Below are positions 12,250 to 25,108 of a stretch of DNA of 64,000 nt, in pieces (position 1 is the stretch's first letter; each line of letters begins with the position of its first letter). The stretch is from Platerodrilus igneus (taxonomy: Eukaryota; Arthropoda; Insecta; Coleoptera; Lycidae), in assembly GCA_036346225.1 (NCBI GenBank), contig JARFIW010001491.1, positions 4,526,001 through 4,590,000 of the forward strand. The letters are read 5' to 3'. A model generated the notes under the pieces. It worked only from the letters and a program-made list of their open reading frames with translations, had not been told where the DNA came from and ran no database searches. The translations under genes were made by a program, and so were the position numbers.

Positions 12250-15200
12250 AATTGCAGCAGCAGCCTATGCCTTCTGAACAGCACCAACGAGCTCCGTTCC
12301 AGCAACAATTTCACGAGGTGGTTGCAGTCTTGCCCTTAACAGTGCAATACGTCGGATGGAAGTAACAGACACCTATTCTTTTCTAGTGGAGTAGCTGGTG
12401 CAGGAATGTCGAAAGGCATCACTCGGCAGTCCAACCTGTGGTGATTAAAGATTAGCCTTCTGCAGTCCCAATGGCTGGACTAAATATTGTCTGCATAAAC
12501 TTGCAACACTACCGAGCGGCTGCATGAACTTTATACACACACCTGAGCAATGAGCAGGGTATTACCTTCATACAGGAATCCTAAGTGGAACACTCCGGGG
12601 TCTCTCGTCTGGGAGCCAAAACGGAACCATATTTGCCGTTAGCAACCACTTTTTATCTATGGCATGCATTTACATACCCAGACACAACAACGCTCCCTTC
12701 CTACCACAACTGAGTGGCCGTGATGTTACAGCCGTTCAGATCAGTAGCAAGATGGGTGCGATTACTGACAATTTCGGTTTCAGCTTACTTTTCAATAGAG
12801 TCACATCTCCTTCATATGAAGTTGATGGCGGTCATCGACAACAGTAAAAGTCATAAAAGCATCTCATTATTGGATGCCATTCTAACGCACACTACAAAGT
12901 TTGGCGTATTTTTTTAATACATTTCGAGATAGTAAACTGGAGCAGCAACCCCAAATTTGTGACTTCTCGTGTCAAATAGTAATAGACCTCACATTAGTCT
13001 CGGCAGGCATTTCTATACATATTTTGAACCCGCAACTGCCGCCTAAAACAACGCTATCAGATTACTAATTGTTGAATTTTAACATAAAGGCAGTGGAAGT
13101 TGTTTACAAAAAATATAGGAATTCTATAACCAAAAGGTAAGTCTATGTAGACTGTCTGGTTGAACGACTTTTGGCACTCCAAACTATCGGCTATCCAACA
13201 TCAATAGAGGAACTGAATGGATATTGTGATTTCCTTCAGACCTCTAACACTGAATCGTTTAAACAAGCATTCCCGGTAAGGACAGATTCTACTAGCTGCA
13301 TCACCCCATGGTGGTGCGACGACCTTCAGAGACTAAAAAAAACCGCATGTAAAATTATTAAAAAAACAAAAACATTACAAACATAGTAGTTGCCGAGAAG
13401 CTTATAAAAACCACCTGATACTATACAAAGCAGAATTCAGAGACTCTTAGAAAACATTCTGTAATTCAGTAGACTCAGCCAAGGAAACGTCTCGAATAAA
13501 CAAAATCTTGTCTAAAGATCTCAGCTATCAACTGTACTCTCTAAAACGTTTGGATGGTACGTATACCCACAACGAAACAGAAAAAATCAGGATTACTCGC
13601 AAACACGCACTTCCCAGGAGGTGCATCTCCACTATCTACACCGAAGATTGACCACCCTTTTTCAGCCCCAGTAGGGGTTGACTGGGTAGAGCCGGATCGG
13701 GTGGCGAACAAAGAGAAACCAAAACGGGCCATATCAACCCTCTCAGTCCCCGGTACTGGACAGCATCGTTCCAGCCCTACTACAATAGGGTTTGTAAGGA
13801 CTGCTTCTGTTTCTCGTAAAACTTGTAGTAAGTTACAACTTACAACTATATTGCGTTCAGATACATCTCCAGAAGTTAAAGAGAGGTAAAAGTGATCTTT
13901 ATTCCCAAATCAAGCCGGAAGAGTTACTCCCAAATCAAACCATATCATCCGATCAGCCTAACGTCTTTTTTGTTAAAGACCATTAAGAGATTGTGTAATA
14001 ACTTTAATGGAGGTGGGGGGATACAGACATTCATTTGACTCAAATCAAAGAAAGATCCATGCCATGGTGGGACGGGTTGATAAATCTCTTAGCAAAATTT
14101 CAGTTTTGGGCGTGTCTCTTGATATCGAAGATAAATTCAGCGAAACAACTTTTGCAAGTACTGACAAAACCTAGCGCAAGGGCGGAGTGGAGGACGCTCT
14201 TGGGCAGTTAATCATGCATTTTCTGCGATTCTGTCGAGTACATATTAGTGTTGTAAACACTTTGATAATTAGACGATAAATAAAGTCTTCAGAGCGGAGT
14301 TTTGTATTTACTATTATGGAATCTTGTAGTCGGCAGCGTTCTCCAACGTCTTAACGAATCAGGTTTCTACACGATATAATATGCAGCCGACATAGTCACA
14401 CTGGTCGTTGACAAATTGGAGCAAGTGTTGTGCAATCTAATGCAAACAGTAGTAATGTTAGCCGAGCGCTGTTACGCAAATATTTTTTGACAACCAACCC
14501 AAACAAAACGGGGCTGGTAATGTTCACAAACAATAAGAAGTTAGTGGTAACTAGATTGCCACTATTCTTTCAAACCCCATCGCCCTTTTCGGAAGTGGTC
14601 AAGTATTTGAGAATTTTACTTGACACGAAGCCGAATTGGGCAAAACGCCTTCGAGTAAGCTATGAAATCCAGTACACTATTCTGGCTTTTGGCAGTGTAG
14701 ACGCGCCACAGGTAAACTTTGGGGTCTCCCACCGAAGGCCGTTTTTGTGGATATATACTGCAGTAGTTAGAGCAATGCTTTTCTATGGCTTGGTGTCGTG
14801 ATTTGGTAGCTCAGGACCAAATTGGCTCACACAGCTAAGGAACTCACAGATTTACAAAGACTGGCCTGTCTAGGGATCACGAGCGACCAAGCGCAATGCC
14901 TTCTACACCCACTGCCGTTTTAAAAGCTATTCTTGACCCGACTCAAGTGGATTAGCATCTGGGAGAGATGTCAGCAAGGGCGGCACTAAGGTTGCAGTTC
15001 AAGGATGTGTGGATTAATAACGGTTGCGGGAGAATGCATCACGAGATACTACGAGAAGCAGTGCGTACTATGCCACTTCTGGGTGGTCTGGTGAATTCAA
15101 TCGTTCCCGTTATGATTTTCAGCAAACGCTTCAGAATCTGTACTGAGTTTGAAGACGTGACTCCAGCGGAGATGTCCATCTTCAAAGATGGCTCAAAAAC

Positions 15201-16298
15201 AAATGAAGGCGCAGACAACCTTTACCTTTGCGAAAGCGTTACCCTGGACACTCTGGCTACTACCATTCAAGTGGAACTCAGAGCCATCATGCATATTGCA
15301 AATGCTATTTTGGAACGTAGAACAGCAGAAGCAGAAGTTCCTCTCAGGAGTGGTACACTAGTGCTATCGGGTTTTTGAGTTACTTCTACAACTAATGTTC
15401 TTGAGCTGGTCTGGATTAAATGAAATTCAGGGGTATATGGTGGTGACAAACAGGCTGGTGCATTAGCGAAACAAGGATCGACTCAAATGATTTAAGGCAA
15501 ACTACCCTTCGTTGCCATATGGACAGGTGGGATTGCATGAAAGTCTGCCGGTAGGCAATAATGTTTATAAAGCCTCTCTTGGCAAAAATTGGAAAAGTCT
15601 TAATTCGCCTGCCGAGACAGAAACTACAACTATTAGTAGATATTCTGTTTGGACACTGCAAACAAAAAAAATATTTCCACAGAGTGAGTCTGTTAGATGA
15701 CTCTATTTGTCGCGGTTGTCAACAGGAGGATGAGACGGTGGAACACGTGCAGTGGGCTGCAACATAGATCAGACAGGTTTACATATGACTGCTGGTCCCA
15801 AGGTCTCGGCTTAGATTTCCGACACGCACCGCTTGAATAATGTTAGGTGAGCGTTTTTTTCCAAAAATGAGATATAAAATGTAGATTTTGTGTGTGGGTG
15901 TTGTCACGCAAGTTAAAGATCCTCATCTTGCTTGGAACAACAAAGGTTCGACAAAATTCAAAATTTTCAGGTGACTCGCTTCCTGGTCAATGGTCGGGTG
16001 GAGCATTGGCAGTTAAATGTAGATTGCGCACATCCTATACACCTGCCCGGCACTAGGTAAACTTAGGAAATCCCTGCTGCGGGACCCCTGGTCTGTCCCG
16101 GCCATAATCAGTAACACTCTTTGTTCTTACAACCGCAAGTTCACCTGCAACGTGAAGAGACTGAGCTAAGAAGGACAAAGCTAGTACCAGGATGGCAGCA
16201 GAACGGGTCCACCTCTGTGGCCTAAGTGTATGCTCGTAGCTATCTTTCCCAACTCAATACATACATCTGTAACCATACATTTGTCGGATTGTGTAATA
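12250..16298 (+). pseudogene. Decayed LINE with endonuclease, RT and RNase H
   Basis: Broken plus-strand frames in LINE order: a gag-like ORF1 start rich in Gln (about 12250-12350); an endonuclease to linker piece with ITPWWCDDLQRLKKTACK (13171-13386); linker THFPGGASPL (13554 onward); RT start with IPKSSRKSYSQIKPYHPISLTSF-like residues (about 13900-13980); a DIEDKFSETTF stretch (about 14120); RT C-terminal VKYLRILLDTKPNWAKR (14590-14650); RNase H with FKDGSKTNEGA and IQVELRAIMHIANAI (15180-15310); and a cysteine tail CRGCQQEDETVEHVQWA (15709-15760). The 3' end is interrupted by a SINE and resumes to about 16298. Frameshifts are frequent. I/R1-group assignment is by domain order only. Confidence 0.72.
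15785..16018 (+). mobile_element. tRNA-derived SINE, copy 3 (head shortened)
   Basis: The partial head (gctggtcccaaggtctcgg, degraded B box near 15810) is followed by the family body (gttgtcacgcaagttaaagat at 15899-15919) and the 3' end gggtggagcattgg. It interrupts the 3' end of the LINE. No clear target-site duplication is visible. Confidence 0.7.
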
Positions 16299-17479
16299 CG
16301 AGGGGTGCTCGATATGTATCGGGCATAAGTAACAAAAACAAAGCTTAAGGTGTGAAAACTTCTTTGCTGTTTTTCAAAATATTCTACACAATGACTGATA
16401 CACTTTTGCACTTTTCCATTCCGATTGAAATATTTCCAAAACATGGGTTTTTAACGCATCAACCGTCTCTTCTGGTGTCGAAAACCGTGGAAACCACGCA
16501 GTTTGTGCTTCACGTATGGGAACAAAAAGAAGTCGTTAAATCGGGACTAAACGGCGGATGACCCATCAATACGTTTTGAGTGCTCAAATAGTCACTTGTT
16601 TGAGCCGCTGTATGAGAGCTCGCATTGTCATGATTGAGAATGATTCGGCGTCGTCGGTTTATTTTTCTTATTTCTCTGAAAACTGGTGACCAACAAATGG
16701 TCGTTTACCAAGCAGAATTAACAGGCAACTATTTTCTTCGAAGTGTTTCAAGCGCGGACAACTTTTGTTGGATTTTGTTCATCTTGGAAGACCCATACAG
16801 TCGACCGCTGTTTACTTTCAGGTTCATACGAATAAATCCAAGATTCGTCATCTACGTAGATTTTATACACTGCGTTTGATGCACCGCAATCGTATTTTTT
16901 GAGCATTTCTTTGCACCAATTGAGCGAACGTCAAGTTATGTGAAATCCAACGGTTACATAGCTTTTTCACAAGTAAATGTTCATGTAATATCGAATGTAT
17001 ACTTGTCGTACTAATGCCTAAGGGTGCCTGAATCTCACGATAAGTCACATGACGATCTTGCATTATCAATTCGCGCACAGCATCGATATTTTTGGCACAA
17101 CAGCCGATTTTGGATGACCTACTTTAAATTCATCTGCTAGTGAACTACGACCACGATTGAATTCAGTATACCAACGGTATACAGTGGTTTTAGTTGGAGC
17201 TTCTTCCCCAAAAGTCGAAATAAGTTAATTCAGGCACTGTTGTGGAGATAATCCCCGTCGGAAATCGTACAAAATTATCGCACGAAAATATTCACGAGTT
17301 AATTCCATTTTTTGGCCGTGATGAAATTTTCAACTCAAAACGAAACAAATATTGTCCATATGGCAAAATGTTATAAGTATGTATACTGTCAAAAATGTCA
17401 AACTTTAGGTTAGAAACGTCGGATCGCACTTAGCAACACTTAGTGGTGTCAGTTACCGATACATATCGAGCCGCCCTCG
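16299..17479 (-). mobile_element. mariner element (irritans-like), non-functional
   Basis: A complete element by its ends: cgaggggtgctcgatatgt at 16299 and the inverted partner acatatcgagccgccctcg ending at 17479, with TA on both sides. The total is 1181 bp, slightly short for mariner. The minus strand carries a broken transposase. The helix-turn-helix part VTYREIQAPLGISTTSIHS and ILHEHLLVKKLC is in frame at 17078-16863, VDDESWIYS lies near 16850, and the C-terminus GKVQKCISHCVEYFEKQQRSF (shown to 20 residues as KVQKCISHCVEYFEKQ) is at 16444-16340. Stops and frameshifts break it. The irritans subfamily is my best match from motif recognition. Confidence 0.88.
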
Positions 17480-17489
17480 TATATAAAGT

Positions 17490-17679
17490 GGAAAGTTAAA
17501 ACAATTTAAGTATTGCTACTAACGCGATTGCAGAAAATCTTAATGCAGATTTTCCTACCGAAACTATAATTAGAAAAAAAGGAGACAGCATCAAGTTGAC
17601 TATGAAGGAATTGTCGATGAACTCTTAACACAAGAGAATAAATTTCAAATAAATTTTTTCAATTATATTCTGAACATTA
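17490..17679 (+). pseudogene. hAT fragment, left of RTE insertion
   Basis: Plus-strand codons around 17580-17679 read HQVDYEGIVDELLTQENKFQ followed by INFFNYILN, a pattern of ZMYM-like hAT transposases. The frame continues after the RTE insertion at 21062. The pieces join through the shared 13-bp target site, so this was one hAT copy before the RTE landed. Confidence 0.6.
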
Positions 17680-17717
17680 GGACATGAAAATTTAATAATT
17701 ACGAGGATTTTAATGCA

Positions 17718-20100
17718 GTGGTAGGTGATGGTAGGGAAGGAGCGGTAGTAGGTTTATTTGGTTTAGGCACGAGAAACGACAAAGTAAATAGGCTGGTAGA
17801 ATTTTGCGATAAGAACAATTTAATCATCACAAACACATTATTTCAACATCATGCTAGAAGACGATATACGTGGAAGATGCCAGGAGATATAAGAAGATAT
17901 CAAATAGATTACATTCTTGTTAGACAACGGTTTAGGAATCACGTAAAAAACTGTAGAAGCTACCCAGAAGCAGATATAGACACTGACCACAACATCGTAA
18001 TTATGAAGGCCGCACTTAAATTTAAAAATTTGAAAAAGAGAAACGGAAAAATGCACTTGGACTTAAAGAAACTAAAAGATAAAGATATTCAAGAAAGATT
18101 CGAAAAAAAGTCAAATGAATTGCTCAAAGATATCGGGAAAATATCTGATACTAGGGAAGTAGAAACAGAATGGAATAACATTAAATCTAGCTTACACATG
18201 GCGGCTAGAGATATTCTGGGGTATACACAAAAAGAAAATAAGAAATCATGAATAACAAATTATATCCTGAATTTATTAGAAGAACGACGAAAATACAAAA
18301 ATAAATCAGATGAAACAGGAAAACAGAGATACAAAGCCATAAAATGGGAAATTATTCGCAAATGCAGGAAAGCTAAAGAACAATGGATTGATGAAAAGTG
18401 CAAAAAGGTACAAACTAAGATGGAAATAGGAAAGACAGATGAAGCATACAAACTAATTAGAATCAATTTTAGGGATATAAAACCGTATAGCAAAAATATA
18501 AGAGACACAGCAGGAAACGTCAATATAGAAAATGTAGAGAAAGTGGATGGAGGGCAAGAATATATAAGGAATTTATATGCAGAATAGGAACGATCTGCAT
18601 TAGAACAGGAATCAGACATTGAAAATGATGACTTGGGATATCCTATACTTAGAGATGAATTTGAATTAGCATTAAAGGGTCTAAAAAATGGTAAGGCGCC
18701 GAGTACAGATAAGGTGCAAGCAGAAACTCTAAAAGCCCCTGGACAAGCAGTAACAAAACGTTTCTTCCTACTTGTAAGCTATATGTATGAGACAGACGAG
18801 ATACCCAAAGATTTCAAACGTAGCATCATAGTAATTATACCAAGAAAGAAAGGCGCGGATAGATGTGAAAATTTTTGAACAATAAGTTTGACAGCACACG
18901 TGTCAAAAATATTAACTAGAATTGTGCAAAGACGAATGGAAAAACGAGCGAAAGAAATACTAGGAGAAGGCCAATTTGGGTTTAGGCGAAACAGCGGAAC
19001 ACAGGAGGCTATCTGAGCTCTGAGAGTGATAATGGAGAAAACAATAGAAAAAGAGAAAAGCATGTATATAGGGTTTGTAGATCTGGAAAAAGCATTCGAC
19101 AATGTATAACGGAAAAAAATGTTCGAAATACTCAAAAAGATTAGAATAAGTTATAGAGATAGACGAATAGTACATAGCTTATACAAAGAGCAAACAGCAG
19201 TAACAGAATTAGAGCAGGAACGCATAGAAGGAAACATTAGGAAAGGGGTGAGACAGGAATGTGCCCTATCCCAATAATTTTTAACTTGTACATTGAAAAG
19301 GCAATGAATACTGTCAAATGGAGGAAGACATTTGGCATTACTATGCAGAGACAAAAAATTGATATGCTCAGATTTGCAGATGATATAGCGGTATTAGCAT
19401 CTAGCAATGAAGAGTTAGAAGCTGCTCTTAATGAAATGGAAACGGTTCTAATAGAGAAATACGGTATGAAAATTAACAAAATTAAACTAAAATACTAGTA
19501 TGCAAAGGAGGGGAAAATAAATCAAAAACAAGAATACAAATATGTAACACGAACTTACAAGAGGTTAAGTATTTCTGCTACCTAGGAAGCCAAATAACGC
19601 AAGATGGTAAAAGCACACAAGATATAAAACAAAGATTAGCACAAGGTCGTGCTACATTTAACAAGAAAAAGCAACTACTGTGTTCAAAGACAACAAACAT
19701 AGAAACAAGGAAAAGATTACTTAAAATATATGTACGGAGCACAGCACTGTATGGCTGTGAAGCTTGGACAGTAGGAGAAGCAGACAGGAAAAAGGTACAA
19801 ACCTTTGAAGTGTGGTGCTACAGACGAATGATGATGATATCATGGACAGACAAAGTTAAGAACGAAGAGGTCCTAAAAATGGTAGGGGAAGAAAGGAGAG
19901 ATAGGATGATAGGCCACATACTACGGCATGAGGGAATAGTGCGGAATATATTAGAAGCAGAGATAGGAAAAAAGAGAAGAAGAGGTAGACCTAGGTTAGA
20001 CTACAGCACACAGATAGTGAAAGATGTAGGCTGTAGGAGTTTCATGGAAATCTGTAGGCTAGCTCAGAATAGAAATCAATGGAGGTACGCATTCAACTAG
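17718..20100 (+). pseudogene. RTE endonuclease-reverse transcriptase, broken
   Basis: Endonuclease C-terminal part at 17718-18251 (177 residues): GLGTRNDKVNRLVEF, RRRYTWKMPGD, QIDYILVRQRF and DTDHNIVIMK are hallmark APE motifs of RTE elements, often mis-annotated as craniofacial development protein 2-like. RT follows: LKGLKNGKAPSTDKVQAETL (18690), a broken FGFRRNSGTQEA-like stretch (18970-19015), FADDIAVLASS catalytic motif (about 19373-19405) and the C-terminal RGRPRLDY region (19981-20010). A stop after 18251, another near 18876 and frameshifts near 19014 and 19105 inactivate it. The N-terminal half of the endonuclease is missing. Confidence 0.88.
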
Positions 20101-21048
20101 TCCTAAGATGGATAAATTAATGACAAAGAATGTAACTGCACTTAAACATGCTGATTATTATAAGCAACTACAAGTATTAGGTGGAAAATATTCTTGAATA
20201 ATGGTAATTGTGTGAAAGGATTTACTGGAAAACTATTATTTCGACAAATGTCTATGTGTTGGGGGATCTTGGCAGCCACAGGCTACTTAACCCCCTTTAT
20301 TGAATTTCGGTGAAATAGGGAATAAAATTAAAAAACAATAGAAGGGGAACCGAGCTGTATACATGCTGCGTGAGAATTTCAGGTAACTATGTAGGCTAGT
20401 TCAGAAAATAAATAAGTGCAGGTACGTGTCCCACCATTTTTGAGACGGTAAACCTAATGACGAAAAAATAAGCGCACATAAATCTGATAATTATTATAAA
20501 CAACTACAGGGGTTGGTTGTGAAATATCTGCAACTAATGTTGACTGTGTGAAAAGATATATTGGAACAAATATTAAATCGGTAAATAGGGTATAGGAGAA
20601 ATATGGTATATAATTGTAAAACAATAGAAGGGGACCGAACTGCATCTAACAAGAAAGAACTATGATGAAAGACAACAAACATAGAACAAGAAGTTGTTGA
20701 AAGTATATGTTTGGAGAACAGCACAGACAGTATGCCTATGAAATACGGGCAGTCTGAAAAGCAGACAGAAGAACGATAGCAGCCTTTGAAATGCCGTGCT
20801 TCAGATGTATGAGGATGGACAGACAAAGGTAATAACAAATAGATTATAGAAACAGTAGGGCAACAAGGATATCTTTGGAAAAAATAGGAAAAATAGAAGA
20901 GCAGAATACGTTCTAAGGCATTTTTGGGGAATAGTGATAGATGCAGACTGTGCAAATTTCAGGGAAATCTGTAGGTTAGTTTAGAATAAGAAACAATGAT
21001 GATACGCGTCTAACCAGTTTCAGGACTGAAGACCTAATGATGAAGATG
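20101..21048 (+). repeat. Tandem RTE 3' tail units
   Basis: Spacer 1 contains tgttgggggatc near 20257 and the leading stretch gctgattattataagcaactaca. A related spacer 2 starts near 20451 (tctgataattattataaacaactaca). Spacer 2 joins the RTE tail again at ctaacaagaa (about 20646), resuming the coding tail seen at about 19660. The junction shares microhomology with the ORF (attaacaagaa-like), consistent with template switching during reverse transcription. Confidence 0.75.
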
Positions 21049-21061
21049 ATTCTGAACATTA

Positions 21062-21421
21062 TATTTAATTCTCCGAAACCTATACCAAAAATCCTTAATA
21101 TTAATGTAAATTTTAAAATTCAAGGATATAAATTATGAAATGCTTGAAAATTACCGCCCCTGTCTCTAGTCAATACGTTCCGTCGGAAATAAATCACATA
21201 TAAATGCACATGATACTTAAGAAGAATTACGTGATGGTTTAAATTATTTGTGCCAAAATAACTCAATTATATCCTATCCGAAAACTCTTGTAGCTCTAAA
21301 AACTTTATTAACCCTTTTTATCTGCGTAGCTAGTAGGGAAAGTGTCTTTTCAAATTAAAATTAATAAAATACTTCTCAAGAGGCTCAGCAGACCAAATAC
21401 ATCTTAGAAATCGTCATTGGT
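21062..21421 (+). pseudogene. hAT fragment, right of RTE insertion
   Basis: It continues the hAT piece at 17490-17679. After a degenerate stretch, plus-strand codons near 21290-21370 read LVALKTLLTLFICVASRESV, a degraded hAT C-terminal dimerisation domain like that in the copy at the start of the window. It is not functional. Confidence 0.55.
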
Positions 21422-22260
21422 TTTTCTTGAATCCACGTCGGTTGCCACTCCATACTGCACGTCCTTAATCAACGAATTACTAAAGTTAAAATTTGAAGGT
21501 TTAAACTGTATTTAGTAGATTGTTGTAGTTGATCGATGATATCATTATCCTAAAGTAGATTATATTTTCAAAATAAAAATATAATTTCTTTTTAAATCAC
21601 AATCGAAGGTTATAACAAAGAAAAAATTGTTAAAGGGCAACAAATTGAAGAAACTACAGAATGCTCGCCTGCATATATAAATTTTAACCGATATAATTAG
21701 ATTAAAGTCGTTTGCGCCTTTTCTTTAATATTAGGTATAGGTATGTTTTATAGTCCGAAAAGGGAAATCCGTTTTCCCATCACTAATTTAATAAGGTTAC
21801 TACCTATAAAGTTTGTGGTTTCTTTGTTTACATGAACTGTAGTCAAGAACCCTTAATTTATCGATGTATTCTATCAAACACCCTGTTCCCACGTCTTAGA
21901 GAATGTGTGGTTATCGCGCTAACCAATGAGGATTTTTGAAAGTTGGGCGTACAACGACATGCTCATGATAAAAGCACGTTCTAAAGACTTTTTGTTCGAC
22001 TACTTAACCGTGTGTACGTATTAAACGCGGTGCGTGTTTATTGCAGTGAGGTGTGTACCCGTGATATTTACTCGTAATATATTACTATCTATGAAACCTA
22101 AAAGCGGCTTCCCAGGATGGTTCGTCTCTGCTTTTTGAGTTGCCTATTCTCCAAATTAAGTCAATTCTCTCTTGTTCAACCCACTAACGTTTAAGGGTTC
22201 ATTTCAGAACCCGTAGACAACAAAGTACGGTAACACCGGAATAAACAATGTACCGTAGAG
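21422..22260. other. Unassigned intronic sequence
   Basis: AT-rich with no open frame or repeat match that I can support. It lies between the hAT remnant and the left end of the pogo-like element. Confidence 0.4.
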
Positions 22261-24890
22261 AGGGGTGACTTTGTAACTGTGAGGTGACTTTGATCAAATG
22301 CACATCCCTATTTTATTCGTGTCTGTTTGGGGAGCAGTACGACTCTTGTGGTATTGTTTGTGATGGGCTCGCTAACCTTCAATTCTATTTATATAACCAG
22401 TCTCATTTTGTCACTTCAAGTGTGTGCATCTCGTCGCTTAGTAATAACGAAATTGTAGCATACTTTATGATTTACTGCGCAACTGACTAAATGTGAGTAT
22501 TATAGTGGTGTACATTCCACGTATAGTTTTAATGTGTATGTTTTGTTTTAATGTCATTAGCAAAGCATCGGAATACTACGATATCTTTGAAATTTAAGTT
22601 ACACTAGTTGCACAATTTGTAAATTAGCAACCTAGGGCGAGTTTGATCACTGTTCGCTTAATTTATTTTCTTGTTCTAGGCCCAATATGGTTCGAGTGTA
22701 TAAGAAAAAGCTTGGAACAAGATCTTATAAAAACTATTCTGATGAAATGTTAGAAGAAGCACTTACTAAAATCGCTAATAACGACTTAACATTAGGGCAG
22801 CATCGTGTCGGTACAAAATCGCTTTTGGAACTTTGTATAATAGATTCAAGGATAAACACGTTCGTAAACCTGGAGGACAACCAGTATTTTCGCCAGCTGA
22901 GGAAAATGCATTAATACAAGCAATTGTAAGATGTGGCGATTGGGGACTTCCTTAGATGTTCTTCATGTTCGTATGTTCATTAAACATTATTTAGATAAAC
23001 GTAGTAGAACTGTAGCAAGATTCATGGCCAATTTATCTGGCAGGGATTTTGTTTATTCTTTGTTAAAGCGAAATAAGACTGTTGCTACGCAGCAACTATA
23101 AAACGTACGAAGGCGTGCTTGAACCGAGAAACCACCGGAAAGTATTTTGAAAATCTAAAAGCAACACTTACTACAGATATTCCTGCGGAAAACATTTACA
23201 ACTACGACGAATCGAATTTGTCAGACGATCCCGGAAAGTCAAAAGGCATTTTTAGAAAGGAAACAAAATACCCGGAACGCGTAGTCAATCATTCTAAATC
23301 AGCAACCTCAATTATGATCTGCGGAACAGCAAGTGGTGTGCTATTGCCCCTTTACGTTAATCACAAAAGTGACTGCATGTGGAACACAAATGGTCCGAAA
23401 GGAGCGCCTTTTTGGACCGAAACTTGTTGTTCACAAGGAACACGGTTTGCCAGGACAAACATGGTTGGATAGACTCCAGCACGTTTAAAGACTGGTTTAC
23501 ACTCTTTTTTACCTCATGCGAAAAAACTTCCTAGCAGAAAAGTTCTCATAGGAGATAATTTATCATCACATTTAAATGAGTCTGTCATAACAGCATGTGA
23601 TGATAATAATATATCTTTTAGGTGCCTGCTTCCAAATGCCACCCAAATTTGTCAGCTATTACGCAGCTTTCTTTCGTTCTTTAAAAGGAGCATGGCGAAA
23701 AAAGCTTTTCTATTGGAAACTTATGCATCCAGGAAGCGGCCCTTTGCCTAAAGAAACTTTTCCGAAGCTGGTAAAAGAGACTTTAGTTGATATGGATAGT
23801 ACCGATAATAAAATTTAAAAAAATTTTATAAGCAGTTTTGTTGCTACTGGAATATTTCCAACAGAGCCCGAGAAAGTCGTGCGCAAGTTGTCAAAATCTC
23901 CCGAAAAGGATGTAACAAACGGTCAATGATTCTCTTACACAATTTCTCCAATCTCAAAGAGCTGAACAACCTACTACTTCGCGAAAAAAACGACAAAAAT
24001 TCAAGTTGAGCCTGGACGAAGTATAATGGTAGCAACATCCGATGATGAGGAGCATCCACAGAAGAGCGATGAAAGTCTTGAAGAATTGACAGACTCTGAA
24101 CTATTCGATAGTGGATTAGAAAATAATGATGAAAATCCTGCTTCACCAGAAACCAGTTTAGATAAGTCTCACGAATCAGAAAAATCTGAAAAACAATCCA
24201 CTTCACTAGAAACCGGTTTACATAAATCTTTGAAAACTGGTTTTCTTCCGGAAGACGCCAAAATCAGATCTATAGATATGTTTGTTTAATTCAAGATCTT
24301 GTTGATGAAGACGAACTAATAATTTTAGGTTTATAATCTGTAGGCTCTAAGAAAAGTTTAGTGTGGTAAAAGATGACATCTCTTCTATTACGAGAGATGA
24401 CATTTTAGAGTTCTTACCGTTTCCAACAATTCTGACTGATAATGACAGCATTGTTTACACTTTTACAAATAACATTAATATAAAGGAAGCTTAATATGTA
24501 AAATATTATGTAGTTGGCATGAGAGTTTATAAATAAATTATTTCTACTTATTGATGTCGTATATTCACATCCTTATACCTAAATAATTCAATATTTTAGT
24601 AACGGCGATAGATAAAAATATAATTTAAACACTATTGTAACACTATATGGGGTGACCATTATTTTGAATCAAAAAATCACAGACGATCAAAGTAGGCCCA
24701 CTCGAAGTTGTTTAAATTTCATCAGCTCTATTTATTTTTGTAAATTAAAAAATGTAATCCATAAAAATGTGTGTCCTTTAAAAAATTCGAGATGTCCAAA
24801 TGATGCAATTCGGCTATAATTTTAGGCATTTCCAATTCTCATAAGTTTAGCTATAATTGACAATTAACGTTCAAATCTGATCAGTCACCC
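22261..24890 (+). mobile_element. pogo-like DNA transposon, decayed
   Basis: The plus-strand transposase is between possible ends ggggtgactttgtaact (22261) and gatcagtcacccc (about 24880-24892), which are inverted around ggggtgact. A further ggggtgacc occurs at 24651, so a nested ~240-bp MITE sharing these ends is possible and the true right boundary is uncertain. Confidence 0.55.
22687..24290 (+). pseudogene. pogo/Tigger-type transposase (HTH_psq + DDE_1), broken
   Basis: The N-terminus at 22687 (MVRVYKKKLGTRSYKNYSDE, then MLEEALTKIANNDLTLGQ) is a Psq-type helix-turn-helix start. After a frameshift near 22800, codons continue through RKPGGQPVFSPAEENALIQA-like sequence. The frame at 23119-23472 has the first catalytic aspartate in NIYNYDESN, then GIFRKETKYPERVVNHSKSA and ICGTASGVLLPLYV, typical of DDE_1 transposases. 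The second aspartate lies in LIGDNLSSH (about 23550 in another frame). The third catalytic position is degraded (QICQLLRSFLSFFKRS). The acidic Ser/Glu-rich C-terminus is at 24026-24289. Multiple frameshifts make it a pseudogene. Confidence 0.75.
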
Positions 24891-25108
24891 CGATCCACGG
24901 TATCAAATAATTCTATTTGTGAGTCTTAAATTTAAAATATACTTAAATGTTAATAAACAGTTTGCTGTTATTGTTGTTGTTGAAGAAGTGCACGCAATAA
25001 CGCATATTACAACCTTCAGCTGTGAAAACAGAGTTGATGTTTGTCTTCTTGTACACATACTGACCTTCTGCTGATTCATCCTATTTAACATAATGTCACA
25101 GTACTTAC

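Larger units (their letters stand above)
17680..21048 (+). mobile_element. RTE-clade LINE with three tandem 3' tails
   Basis: A 3369-bp insertion bounded by a perfect 13-bp target-site duplication, attctgaacatta at 17667-17679 and 21049-21061. Its 5' end is truncated inside the endonuclease. It carries one long but broken RTE coding region (17718-20100). After that come a spacer (20101-20360), a short second tail (about 20361-20450), a second spacer, and a third tail (about 20651-21048) ending in caggactgaagacctaatgatgaagatgat. Because one duplication encloses everything, the tandem tails arrived in a single integration. Confidence 0.88.

Noticed and set aside
20454..20955. Minus-strand frame of 153 residues
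   Set aside because: It is the antisense reading of the RTE tail repeats and gives only low-complexity hydrophobic sequence.
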